A DNA stretch of 64,000 nucleotides from Helicostylum pulchrum (lineage: Eukaryota; Mucoromycota; Mucoromycetes; Mucorales; Mucoraceae). Below are positions 48,751-62,616 of the stretch, one piece after another (positions within the stretch are counted from its first letter, which is position 1; every line of letters begins with the position of its first letter). Below the pieces are notes generated by a model. It saw nothing but the letters and a program-made list of their open reading frames with translations, ran no database searches and was not told the origin of the DNA. The stretch covers positions 62,001-126,000 of the forward strand of contig JAIXMO010000028.1 in assembly GCA_025677825.1 (NCBI GenBank), written 5' to 3'. The translations under genes and the position numbers were made by a program.

Positions 48751-50110
48751 ATGTCGTCTAAAAGGTATTACAGAAACTAGAATAAACATCACATTGCTCG
48801 CCACTAAAAAAAAAATACCTTTTTTTTTAAATAGTAAATTTCGCTCTGATTATATCTGTCGTGTAAGGTATCGTAATGTACTTCCACCAGTACCATACCC
48901 ACCTAAAATGCTTACTATCCCTTCACTTGTCGAGCGTCATATCCCATACCAATCAACCAGTTTAATCGAGCAAACACCTTATTCTTTAGTCATGGATCAA
49001 AGTGCGGCCATTCCTTTTGATAAAGCCCTCGTTGATTATTTAGATGCAATGGAAACCAATCCTGAAGAAGGTGAGTAATACAAAAAAGTGAAATAATACA
49101 TCATAGACGTTTTAAACAATATCCATATATATAAAAAAAAAGTATCTAGACCTGTTGAAGAAGTTGCCGAGGAAGACAAAATATTATTGACAGCACCAAG
49201 AGAAGGGCCAGATACGACTGGCATGTACACTCGAAAGCCCAACGTTACTTGGCTTCGTCGATCCGAATATATTGCACAAGAGACGCGTGGTGTCTCTAAC
49301 AGAAAGGAAGGTGTTGAAAGTAAATTTGCAATGTCTGCAGCATCAGCAAAGAAACGTAATTATTCTACACTTGAAGATCAATTGGCAGGTGTAGAAAATA
49401 CTTTCAAACCATTACCAGCTAATTTACAACATCCTCAAACAAAAGCAAAAGCGAAGAAAATTATTCCTCTATTACCAGACATGGAATGTTGGGAGAATAT
49501 ATATACGATCGGTCAATTCAGTGCTGAACCTACTGATGAAGGTAGAATGGCAAAGAGAAAGGCTTTAAATAACGCTCAAAATGAGAAGCGTCCTCGTCCT
49601 TCCGAGACTGACGCCACTGATCGTGGTATTTTGAGACCAATGGTCAATCCTCATGATCCTGATGATACTTATTTAGTTTGGTTCTTGCCTGATGGTGAGA
49701 GTACAAAGAGATTAGTACGTCAAAAGGAAAACCCTATGGAAGGATTATCTGAAGAGGTATATTATATACATGTATATATTTTGTTGTTGTACATGTAGAC
49801 TCAATTATTATTATTATTAGCCTTTAACATATAATGCAGTGCGTGATTATGAGTATAAAAATGATGCAGGATCTAGTACCAAGTACTTGTTGATTTCTAT
49901 TCATGACGATGATAACGGAGAAAGAGCAGTTTATTGCCCTATTAGAAGCAAGATGGTTGTTCGTAAGAAGAGAGCACAGGTAAAATTTCATTTGTATTCA
50001 AATGTGTGATACACATACTAATACAATTATAACAATAGAGTGCAAAGTTAAGATACTTGGACGATTACGAGAAACCCAATGTCTTGACAGTAACTTATAC
50101 AAAAGATTAA
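48751..50110 (+). CDS. PAF1: RNA polymerase II-associated factor Paf1
   Basis: Five exons, 48751-48764, 48835-49070, 49143-49756, 49821-49979 and 50039-50110, give 364 residues. The family core is clear. Residues 6-40 read SDYICRVRYRNVLPPVPYPP. Later come RKPNVTWLRRSEYIAQETRG, VENTFKPL near KARKIIPLLPDMECW, and a C-terminal part ending SAKLRYLDDYEKPNVLTVTY. Paf1 is the scaffold of the PAF1 complex, which travels with polymerase II and promotes H2B ubiquitination and H3K4/K36 methylation. The exon 2/3 join is in frame with the AG at 49141-49142. The first exon carries only five codons. ACOX follows on the same strand 198 bases after the stop. Confidence 0.93.
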
Positions 50111-50308
50111 ATAAAAATAAAAAAAATGATTTTTTTGAGGGGTAAAAGAATCACCGGACTAATTCGTTACAGTAATCAATTCTATTGTGGGGAAATAAGC
50201 AAAAATCGTGTGACACTGAGTTTTTTTTTTCTACTAGTATTTAAAGCGTTGACTTTTCGTCTCTTTTTATTTTCCATTTCTTCTCTTTTAGGACAAAATA
50301 AAATTACC

Positions 50309-52708
50309 ATGCCTGTACAATTCCCAAAACACTTGAAGCCAATTGAACCCCAAGGAACCACTTTATTACAACAAGAACGTAATAATGCTACTTTTAAGAC
50401 AAATGATTTAACTCGGTTTATCTATGGAAACGATTATTTAAAAAGAAGAGATAGTATCCTTCAAATCCTTCAAGCGGATCCAATCTTAGGCGATAAATCT
50501 CATCGTTATTATAATGGTAGAGACGTTCGCTTTAAAAAATCCTTAGCTGCTGCTAATCGATTAGTGGAACTTACAAGGTAAAAAAAAAGAGCTTTATTCC
50601 CTCCGGCGTACAAGTATTAAAAAAAAAGAGTATTTGGTTTGGACATCTTGTAGAATTCATGAATGGAATGACCAAGAGTTTGGTATTGCTGAATTCTTGT
50701 TTGACGAACCTAGTCCAGTAAAGTGTTATATATTTTAGCATAATTATTTATATTTTAACACCCTCCTCCCTCCCTTTTTTTTATAGTTCCGTCTTCATCG
50801 TAGTATGTTTATGCCTACACTTGCAAATCAAGGAACGGAGGAACAAAAAAAGTTGTACCTGGAACCTGCTATTCGCCACGAAATTATTGGCTGTTATGCA
50901 CAAACTGAGGTAACCACAAATATAAACAAAAGCTGAGCATGCATTTAACGTATTTAGTTGGGACACGGCTCAAATGTTCGTGGATTAGAAACAACTGCCA
51001 CTTATCAACCGGAAACCCAGACATTTGTTTTTAACTCACCTACATTAACTTCCTCTAAATGGTGGATTGGTGGATTAGGTGTTGCTGCTAACCATGCTAT
51101 CGTTATGGCTCGTCTTATTAGTCAAGGCAAAGACTACGGCCCACACCCTTTTGTGGTACAGATTAGAAATTTAGAAAACCATGAACCTTTAGAAGGTGTT
51201 ATTGTGGGTGACATCGGTCCTAAGTTTGGTTTTAATACAGTGGATAATGGGTTTATTTTGTTCAAGGATTTCCATGTGCCTCATGTCAGCTTTTTAGCTC
51301 GGTACTCTAATATTGATAAGGCTACTGGTGAATACAAGACTCCCCCTAATTCTAAATTGGCTTATGGTACTATGGTATTTGTACGCGCTAATATTGTACT
51401 TGGTAAAATAAAGTATTCTACGGTTTTTATTTTATTTTATTAAACATCTTTTAGAATCTCGTGTTGTACTCGCTAGAGCAGCTACAATCGCAATCCGTTA
51501 CTCTGCTATTCGTTCTCAAGGTTCAAACGCCAGCGACCCTAAAAAGATTACTGCGCCAGATGGATCTATCAAAACTGTCGAAACCCCAGTTTTGGATTAT
51601 ACCATGCAACAATATAGACTATTTCCTATTATTGCACAAGCATATGCATGCCATTTCACTGGCCAAGAAATGCATCGCATGTACTATGAAAACCAAGCAA
51701 AGATGGAGCAAGGCGATTACTCTTATTTAGCTGATCTTCATGCTTCTTCTTCTGGACTAAAGAGTTTGACTACTACTTTGGCAGTAAATGCAATCGAAGA
51801 TTGTAGACGCGCTTGTGGTGGTCATGGGTTCTCTTTGTTCTCTGGGCTTGGTCAATTCTATCAAGATTATCTTCCTAAAGTCACTGTACGTATACACCTT
51901 TATAAAATAAATATATTTTGCCTATGGTACTGACAGTTTTTTTTTAATATAGTGGGAAGGAGATAATTATTTATTAACGCAACAAACTTCTCGCTACTTG
52001 CTTAAAACTTTACGTTCAGTTCGTTCGGGTAAAATATCTCAAAAGAACTCAACATTCTCTTCTAGTTATATATCAGAGTACCTCTCAAATCCTCAAGCCA
52101 AATGCCCTTTTAGCTCTGTACAAGACCTCAGTAACCCTGAAGCTCTTGTCTCTGCGTTCAAATTCCGTGCTGCTTTCTTGATTGATAAAGCGGTACACGC
52201 TATTGATGTAGATCAAGTCAGTTGGAATGATATGTTGGTTGATATCTATAGAATCTCTCGTGCTCATTGTCAATTATTAATGGTATCGAATTTCGTTCAA
52301 GCTGTCTTTAATAACAAGAATCCTGGTACTTTGGGACACGTATTACAACGTGTTGCCGTCTTGTTCTGTCTCTCTACGCTAGATCAAGAGGCCGCTGATT
52401 TCTTGACCTCTGGTTATTTGGCTCCGGCACAAGCCATGATGGTTAAACAACACTTGATCCAAATACTTAAAGCTATTCGCCCTGATGTTGTTGCTCTGGT
52501 AGACGCGTTTGATTTCCCTGACTATTTGTTAAATTCGGCTCTTGGTGAAAATAACGGAGATGTGTATGAAAAAATGGTGGCCATGGCCGGAAAGGAACCT
52601 ATGAATCAACTTGGAGTAGCCGATGGGTATCAAGAATTTATTCGTCCTTTGATTCATAAAGGAAAAGCTAACTGGAAATTGGACAAGAATGGTATCGCAA
52701 GATTATAA
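50309..52708 (+). CDS. Peroxisomal acyl-CoA oxidase
   Basis: Six exons, 50309-50577, 50654-50717, 50787-50909, 50958-51402, 51455-51885 and 51953-52708, give 695 residues, the usual length. The N-terminal alpha domain is followed by the FAD region (IIGCYAQTELGHGSNVRGLE, ATYQPETQTFVFNSPTLTSS, KWWIGGLG). Then come GIAEFLFDEPSP-type helices and the ACOX domain with CRRACGGHGFSLFSGLGQFY and the WEGDNYLLTQQTSRYLLK motif. The C-terminus Ala-Arg-Leu is a type 1 peroxisomal targeting signal variant. The enzyme catalyses the first, H2O2-producing step of peroxisomal beta-oxidation of acyl-CoA. It is convergent with the receptor gene, with 81 bases between stops. Confidence 0.95.
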
Positions 52709-52789
52709 AATATCATTTTATATAAAAAAAAAACAACTGTAATAATAAAAGCATTTACTTTTTTTTTGAAGCGTTTTATTTTTATTTAT

Positions 52790-54760
52790 TTAAATGATTG
52801 ATGAACCTGCACTATTATGATTAAAATTATGAATATTACTATAATTACTATGATTGGTATTTTCTTCTGCGGTGTCAGATAAGGGAGGAGTAACCACCAC
52901 CGTACTCTCAGAGTCCGGTGTTCCCAAGGCATTGGATAATCCTGTGTTTGATAAGTAACCGACAAACGAAGAATAAAATGAAACCCGTGGGTCGTGAGAT
53001 GTATGTCGATGCTCTTGGTCCGTAATACTTCCTAACATCATACTTGCTGAATACGCCGTTTCAGGATTTTGACGTTGCTGTTGTATTTGACGTGCATGAT
53101 TTATCTCATCCGTTCCGTAATCTGTTAATAAAACTGCTGGTTGGTTGTAACAACTGTTTACGGTGGTTGCGGTCATATCACTTCCTCGTCTTTCTCCATT
53201 TTGGTAATCTTCGTCTTCGTCTTCTTCGTTGTCTAATAATCGATGTGTTGTAATACCTGAATCTAGTCTAGATTGTCTGGTTAACCGTTTGATGTTGGTA
53301 GATATACGCTTTATTTCGCTATCTCCATCTTGCTTGTTCTCTAATGGATTTAAACAAGTCTCACCCTGCAGTTCATTTCGATAATAACTTGCGTCAGTGG
53401 AGGTATCAATACGTGTGTTAAACCTAGCGTTCCAAAGCATAAGATCGTTTTCAGTCTCGACTTGCATCATGATATTGGTCATACCGTTACCATGTATTTT
53501 TAAAATATATTCGCCTGGTTTAGAACTAACAATAGAAGATCCTGAATAGGCAAATACATGTCCTTTATTTGACTTTTCCTATTGTTATTTATAAATAAAT
53601 ATAATTACAGAATATTTTTTTTTTCTTTTAGGGTAAAACTTACAGAAAAAAAACTAAAGTATGTTTTTCCCGGCATTAAAATTACTTGCATCATTTCCCA
53701 AGCAGCCAAGTAAGGAAAATATTTAAATAATTGCTGAATTGGTACTTGGGCCTAAAAAAAAAAAGAGGAAATGAAATTAAGGGAGAGTTTTTTTTTTTAG
53801 AAAAAAAAAGGGAGAGAAAGAAATTATACCTCGTGTAATTCCATCATTACACCTTGCATACGTCCTTTTCTGGATATATTATTCAATTTAACTTTTGAAT
53901 CGTTGAAAGGATGACTTAAATTATTGACCATATAGTTTAAACTCATCATGTCACATTCACTGTTGTTATCAAATGGATAAGAAGATCGATTTTCTTCTGT
54001 TATTCCAATCGCGTTGTTTCGCTTATTCATACGTTGTCTACCACTTAAGTCTGACTCTTTGCCAATATTATTTTTTGATTCCTTTTCCGGTAAAAAGAAA
54101 GCATGAAGTTTTGGTAAAAATAAAGTGAGTAATGAAAAAGTGGTTGCCCAAACAATCATAGTTGCAGTCAAGTAATGACGGGTATAGTAGTCTGTAGTAG
54201 GAACAAAGAATATAATAAATCCTATCAATACCGAGAAAAAGATATTACTAAAAGAAAAGAGTTAGCTATCATTATTTTCATGCAAAAATAAATAAATAAA
54301 AATACTTTACTAAACTGATAGACCAATCTGTTTATATTCGCTGTATTTTGAATAGTTTCTTCCGACAGATCGTGTCTTGAATGCAAGAAATGTGGCTAAA
54401 GCTAATTGCAATGAACCAAATAGGGTCAATAACGAGACAAATATATGATGGTTTGCTCCTTCAAATGCACAATCAATGTAATAAGCGTTTCTAGAAACAG
54501 GTATATTGACGGTGGATACCGTACTTAGTGAAAACCAAGCAGCTAATACAATCTAAACTCCCTCATGTTTTAGTTTTCTTTTTTACTATCTTTTTTGGGA
54601 GGTATCTCTACTTACAGCATTAGCAGCAAATATTGACCCAGATACTTTTAACAATTGCATATCTGTCACTACAGTTCTTGTAATAAATATATTGTTAAAT
54701 ATACGATAGATACGATAATTCTTTGCTATCAAATTTCTACAACACAGAAATTAAGTTTTT

Positions 54761-54791
<31 letters not shown>

Positions 54792-57216
54792 GTTGCAGAA
54801 ATCTTCTTACCCTAGTACAAGAGAGTACCCTAAATGAAACGTAATGGGAATAATGGTACAGCTAAATTTAGATCTGTACCCAACAAAGAAAAATAAAGAT
54901 ATATATGCTAATATAAATCCTATTAGTTCAAGTACACAGAATAACGGACTATATATATAAAAAAAAGAGGAGGTTAAGATTTAACTATTATGCAAAAAAA
55001 AAAAGTTGGTTTTTTACCTGGAAGCTTTAAAAACTTTTTGTTTACGATACACAAGTACAAGTACCATACTAAGTAAGGCAACTAAAGTTCCAAACGAAGA
55101 AATAGCTAAAAGCGTAATGGTAACAGGAGAGCGGTATCCCGGATTAAGATATGTTCTTTCAGGTACGCCTGTTGGTATCTATACTAATTTAAAATCAGCC
55201 ACCCAAAAAAAACATGATCTGGTAAGTAAAGTAATTTACTAGAGTAAAAAAGAATATATATATACCTTTGTTGTTCCATCGTGATATATAGGCATTGAAC
55301 TCATGTTCATATTACCAGCTATAATTTTTCCTACTACTACTTGGGTTCCATTTTGAATATTGTATACTTTAAAGTTACTAAAGTAAAAAAAATAAAAAAA
55401 TAAAGTTTAACATAATTGATTTTTTTTTGTTTTTTTACTTTAAGTGTTACCCAAACGCCATATCACCATTTTGGTCAAAAATGACAGGGCCCTCAGGACC
55501 TACAAAAGATGTGTTAAATGCAGAAGGTGTAAGATGTGAACCAAGTTGCCCAGCGGCTAATCTTGTCAAAATATCAGTAGAATTTTTAGCACGTATCGAA
55601 GAGTTATAAATTGTCTGTTTAAAACCTGCAGCCAAAACCATCATACAAGAGTATGCTAATCCTTCGTTACTTGTGATACTAGGTCGACCACTGTATGGGT
55701 ATCTGTCAAAATAATATATTATATCTCGGTTATTTCTCTCTTTTTTTTTTCTTTTTTTCTCTTTCTTACATGGAAGGGTCCAAGTGAGACCATTTATCTA
55801 TAAAATGATCAAAAGGAGGGTATCCTGTCAATTCTCTTAGGTTATTAATAATAAACACACCGCCAGAAAACACATTAGAGTAGTCTATTGGAACCAAACT
55901 ATTTGTTAAACGGGCAGCGTATTCAATCGGATCAATGACATCGCTTAACAATTGCTTCTTTACAGTTTTGCTTCCTGGAGCATTATCAGAAGGTAATATA
56001 TCAACCAATGAAGAATTATAAACCTCTGGAACGATATCTGTCTTGTTGAATCTTTGCTCTATAATGGTATTAAACTTCATGACAGCTTTATGTAATTCGT
56101 TAGGGTCTGTATCGACTGTGATCCATACAGTGTTGTTGTTGATATATCCGTGGTGTGCTGCGACGGTTAAAGCAGCTAATTGCGCGGATTTTTCTGCTGC
56201 TATAAAAACGATTCGAACTCCTGTTGATGCTAACGCATCAATTGAATTTTTTATATCACTTTTTGGGCCTTCATCATAAAAGGATTGGTATGATTTAATA
56301 TGTATACCGTTTGCTCGAGCTTTCATTACAACATTTTCAGATACTAAAAAAAAAAAGGGCATAGAGTTAATTCATTTTTTGCTATCAAAATTTTGTTTTT
56401 GTTTTTTGTTTTACATTGTTGTCCAAAATCATCGTCTGAATATAATACACCCATCACTGGCCACCCTTGACTAGTTATAAAAGACATAGCAGCATCTGAA
56501 TATAACAAATTCGTAGGAGTTGTTCTAAAAAAATAACCAAATTGAGATTTATCAGATAACGAAGCTAAATAAATTTAAAAAAATTGAATAAAGTTAGACT
56601 TGGTTATATTTATAACTAGAAAAAAGATCCGCAATATTTACTTGCTATGGCAGAGAACGAGCATTGTGGTATCTGTAAAGTACTAGTCATTAAAGCAGAA
56701 AGTGAAGTCCAAGAAGAAGATACGTCTCCTATAACGCCAATGACACCTTCTTGGATTAATGAAATTGCCGAAAAGACAGCTTGCGTAATAGCTGCTTGTC
56801 CTTCTACTGATCTAGGATAAGAATCTTTTTCAATCAATGTAATGTATGCACCTGGAATCAAATTCTGAGCGTTAATCTCAGCCACAGCCAATCGGATAGC
56901 GGATACACCACTATACACAAACATAACAAAAAAAGGTAAATCAATGGGTTTTTATTAATGATATTTCATTTTTTTACCTCATGGTCATCACTTTGGTTTT
57001 GTTATTACCACTTTGATGAAATGGTAATAAGACACCAACTTTTAATTCTACAAGTGAGTCGTTTCTTAAAGCTGGATGAATAAATGTGGTGCCTTTGCTT
57101 CTGTGGACTGAAAATGCATAATTGTTATACTCGTCTTGACAATGAAACGTATTAAAGTCTTGCAGTGTACCGTCGTCAATAATCGTTCGATTGTTTTTTG
57201 CGGCTATGGTCACCAT
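52790..57216 (-). CDS. Class C (GABA-B-like) G-protein-coupled receptor with PH-like tail
   Basis: Thirteen exons (57216-56978, 56910-56642, 56564-56415, 56343-55770, 55702-55451, 55377-55266, 55178-55018, 54948-54811, 54736-54616, 54552-54311, 54247-53830, 53751-53644, 53578-52790) give about 1190 residues, all joins in frame. Residues 50-500 form a periplasmic-binding-type ligand domain (KVGVLLPFHQSG, AIRLAVAEIN, GVIGDVSSSWTSLSALM, WPVMGVLYSDDDFGQQ). Seven hydrophobic helices lie at about 548-802, with the class C signature KNYRIYRIFNN after TM3 and FLAFKTRSVG after TM5. Residues about 893-1000 resemble a PH domain (GKTYFSFFSEKSNKGHVFAY ... DLMLWNARF). The rest of the tail is Ser/Asn-rich. 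The cysteine pair expected between TM3 and the second loop is present (FSCTI, IDCAF). No signal peptide is seen at MVTIAAKNNRT, so a further 5' exon may exist. Ligand unknown. Confidence 0.86.
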
Positions 57217-57547
57217 TTATGACAACAACAAGAGCTAAAAAAAAAAAGGCAAAAAAAAAAAGAAAAAAAAAGGTTTACTTTTATTTAAGAGAAGGAAAAA
57301 AAAAGGGAAAAAAGGAAAAACACACAAAATAAAAAGAAGAGAGCATATCATTAGCACGTTATTATTTATATGATAAAAGGGGATGTTTAAGTAATAATAA
57401 TAATAATAAAAAGGGATTTTTTATTTTGTGTATGATTTGAATTGAGGCAAGGGGTTTTATTGGTATATTTTTATATAATAAAAAAAGTCTTTTTTTGGTA
57501 CTGAAAGGGGAAGATGTTTTAAACCAGGAGAAAGACAGGTATTTTTG

Positions 57548-57979
57548 CTAACCTCTATATTCTAAATTACTAAACCTGGTAGGTAAATCAAAGGGTCCGA
57601 GAGCATTTATAAATGAATGATCCTTATTCGTACTGTGACAATAATCACAGCAAGATTCACTTTGTGTCAATAGTGATGTAGTGGTTGAAGTAGTTGAAGT
57701 AGTATAAATGGATAACTCAGGTAAAACTTGACTTCCTTTTTTTTCTGAAACAAAGGATCTGTAATGTGTTTTGGGAGTAAGTAAAAACTGAAAATTGTTG
57801 TGATTGATATGACTTCCAGCGTCCTTTGAAAAACATTCGCTTGAACAATAAAGCGAATCCTATGCATTTAATAAGTATAACATAAAAACTATTTTAATAC
57901 TTTTTTTTTTAAAAAAAAGACTTACAGACTCACAAGCTATTGCTTTATCGCAGACAGTACACCAGTTTAAATCACACAT
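57548..57979 (-). CDS. Ecl1-like zinc-binding lifespan/stress regulator
   Basis: Two exons, 57979-57926 and 57859-57548, give 121 residues. The first 40 residues, DLNWCTVCDKAIACES then DSLYCSSECFSKDA, carry the C-x2-C ... C-x3-C arrangement of the Ecl1/LSRF family (fission yeast Ecl1-3), which extends chronological lifespan and responds to sulfur or zinc limitation. A further CCDYCHSTN near residue 88 resembles another half-site. The rest is Ser/Thr-rich and probably disordered. It sits between RBBP4 (121 bases upstream) and the receptor gene (331 bases downstream), all on the minus strand. Confidence 0.75.
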
Positions 57980-58013
57980 TTTACACGTTATAATGATAAT
58001 AAAGAGAGCGAAC

Positions 58014-58044
<31 letters not shown>

Positions 58045-58100
58045 GCATTATTTATTTTATTTTTACGCAGAAAATTTCGTGACTAGATTTACAGAAATTT

Positions 58101-60028
<1,928 letters not shown>

Positions 60029-60469
60029 GATGCGTGCGCGACTTTTTTTTATTTATTTATTCAGAAAAAAAAGCAACTGGGGGAAAAAGAGGGACCTTTT
60101 GATTTTGTCAAAACAATCTTTTTTTTTAAAAAAAACCGCTGACTTTCTTGGTCAGTCACACACGCGCGTACTTTTGGTTCTGCTAGGTGATCACTAAGGA
60201 TACACCTATTCTCTAGTTTAGATGCTCTACAGCACTTGTAATATTAACTTTATGCCATTACTCTATACATATTGGCTATACATATTGGCTATACCAGCCA
60301 AACTAGCTACCTTGTGCATTCCCTTTTTTTGTTATTGTTGAAAATAATAAAGCTAAACTGTCATGAGAGGTGCTTATTCCAAGCGGCAATGTTATGCATG
60401 TTTATTATACCGGTAAGCTCCTTTTAGCCATGAAATCAATAATTGCATTATATAATATATACTATTATA
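60029..60469. other. RBBP4 5' flank
   Basis: Promoter space of RBBP4. It contains a duplicated ACATATTGGCTAT motif (about 60267 and 60280) and ends in the TA target dinucleotide of the adjoining element. No gene seen. Confidence 0.5.
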
Positions 60470-62335
60470 CAGTAGCGGCTCTATTTAGGGGTGACCTGGC
60501 TTAAGGGTGGATTTCTCCAGAATTTCTTCTGTCCCCCCCCCCCCTCCCGCCTTTAACAACCACTATTACCACTATTCGATTTAAGGGTGAAATTCAACTT
60601 TACAGAAGTAACTATATTCAGCGATATATATTCAGTAATAAAAATGCTGCTAAACACTTTTGTTTTTGTCGCCATTAAACGCACGGGCTTATGTTTTTAA
60701 TTAATTATTGTACTAGTTATTAATAGTTTTCTCATTTTTAGCAACAATGGAAGTAATATTAGCAGTAATAATTTACTAAATGTTTTGACAATGAGCATAC
60801 AGTAATTGCGCGAACGAAAAAAACGCTTGAAAATCACTGCTTAAAAAGCTCACTGAGATACCGCAGCTTAAAAAATCGCTCACATAAGAAATCACTGCTA
60901 ATTTTAGCAGTTATAATAAATATTGGTTTTTATTTTTTCAAGAAACAGGAAATACTTTTTGGGCCCAAGCTATTTAATACAAACTAGTCGTTTTAGCTAT
61001 ATCTTTGATAAAAAAAAATTAAAAACAAACTTTTTTGTTTTTTTTTCGATTTTCGTTTTTGGGGGTCAACTCCTTGTGTTTTTGAGGTTATTTTACAATT
61101 GCTCCGAATCCAGTTTGCTTTTATTTGTGGAAAAAACACGGATAGTATAAAGCTTGTTTAGAAGCTTTTAATACATTTTAAATCATACTTTTAATGCAAA
61201 AAATGAAAGAGTAATCGCTGTTTTAGACGTCTTTTTTTCTGGGTAAAAAAATACACTTTTTTAGTGTAACAGCGTGTAACCATTTTCAGAGCTTCGCGAT
61301 TACGTAAAATGTAGTTTTTTATTACCGTGTTTGGTTTTAGCACCGAATGTAGATATTTAAAAACTATATATTGAATGTTTATAAATAAAAGTGCCACATC
61401 TAAAACTGGGCGAGAAAACGCGCTTTAAAGAATTCGCTAATTTAAGAATCGCTTAACTCGAACTTTAGCGGAATAAAAAACGTCTAAAACGGTGATTACT
61501 CGGTCAGTATTTTTTATACCAATATAGATTTAGACGGATTAAATGTGCCTAAAAAAGCACTTTATTATCATTATTTTTTTCATAAATAAAGGCAAAGTGG
61601 ATATCAAGTAACTTTCAAATAATCACAAAAACACAAAAGGGGTTGACCCCCCAAAATGACCAAAAATCATCAAAAATGATCGACTGAAGAAAAATCTAAA
61701 AAATCGAGAAAAATATAAAAAAACATGCAGTTTTCAATTTTTTACTAAAGAAAACATCCTAAAGAGTAACTTTCACTAAGTAACTTGGGTAAAAAAATTA
61801 TTTCCTGATGTTTAATCATACCTTATTTCGATCACTGTAAAATGACCTTTTTTAGAAGTTAGCTCTAAGCCTTTACTTAAAAAGACGCGTTTTTAAGATG
61901 ATAATGTATGAAAAATAATGTATCGTAATACTAGCAATAGTTTTTGAACTCATCCAAGTTGTTGTACAAAAAAAGATGGTTAAAAAGAACCACATGCATA
62001 AACACAGTAGCTACAAGGTTTTTTTGTGTGAGCCAAAATGTTATGTACTCTTAACTGGCAGTATTGTTTTTTACTTGTCAAATACTTTGGTAAGCATTCA
62101 CAAAACCATTTACTCTTAATTGCATTACTTATAAGCCGCTGTTTATTTATGGATGTATCAAAAAAATTATATTACATCGTCACTTGGAATAAACACAAAA
62201 AAAAACTAGACTTATGTATAGTATTTTTATTACGAGATGTGTAGTTATCCCGTCTACTGTTCGATATAAGGGTATGTTCGATTTAAGGGTGGGTTTCTTC
62301 CACATTTCGGCCACCCTTAAATATAGCCGCTACTG
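60470..62335 (+). mobile_element. Complete TIR/foldback transposon-like element (copy C)
   Basis: This 1866-bp element begins CAGTAGCGGCTCTATTTAGG and ends with the inverted CC...CTTAAATATAGCCGCTACTG, 24 of 27 terminal positions matching. Both sides carry TA (60468-60469, 62336-62337), consistent with a TA target-site duplication as in Tc1/mariner/pogo-type transposons. The left end also has a C run (about 60533-60544) and a degenerate internal repeat of GATTTAAGGGTG. The interior has no reading frame longer than about 75 codons and no transposase motif, so it is non-autonomous. Two internal arms (about 61030-61232 and 61474-61700) are imperfect inverted repeats of each other around a loop of about 240 bases. 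Related copies lie at 11565-12534, 36997-38215 and 17671-17710. Confidence 0.88.
61030..61700. repeat. Internal long inverted repeat of copy C
   Basis: The left arm (about 61030-61232) contains TTTTTGGGGGTCAACTCCTT, GTGTTTTTGAGGTTATTTTA and GAGTAATCGCTGTTTTAGAC. Read in reverse complement, the right arm (about 61474-61700) gives TTTTGGGGGGTCAACCCCTT, GTGTTTTTGTGATTATTTGA and GAGTAATCACCGTTTTAGAC in the same order. A transcript would fold into a hairpin of about 200 bp. Copy B has the same structure, while copy A has lost its right arm. Confidence 0.85.
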
Positions 62336-62616
62336 TATTACCTATAGTTCTTTAGTTACTGTAGTATTCGTTTGCGCTTTATTATTTTTTACAATTGTTT
62401 GTCCAATTACGCACAACTATATGATTTTCTAATACAGAATATAATGATATAGTTTTCTGACACATGTCTTTACATCTCTTCATAAGTGGAGAACGCCCAT
62501 ATCGTGACTGTTTGCAAGACACGGTTATTTAAGAACTTGGCGATTTTATACTTTTTTTTTTTTTTTTTTTTCGCGAAAGTAAACTTTTCCCCTTTTTTCT
62601 AACTCTCGCGTATACA

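Noticed and set aside
61191..61397. Small frames inside the TIR element, including similar ones in copies A and B
   Set aside because: They reflect the shared noncoding repeat. The frames differ in length and register between copies and show no conserved protein.
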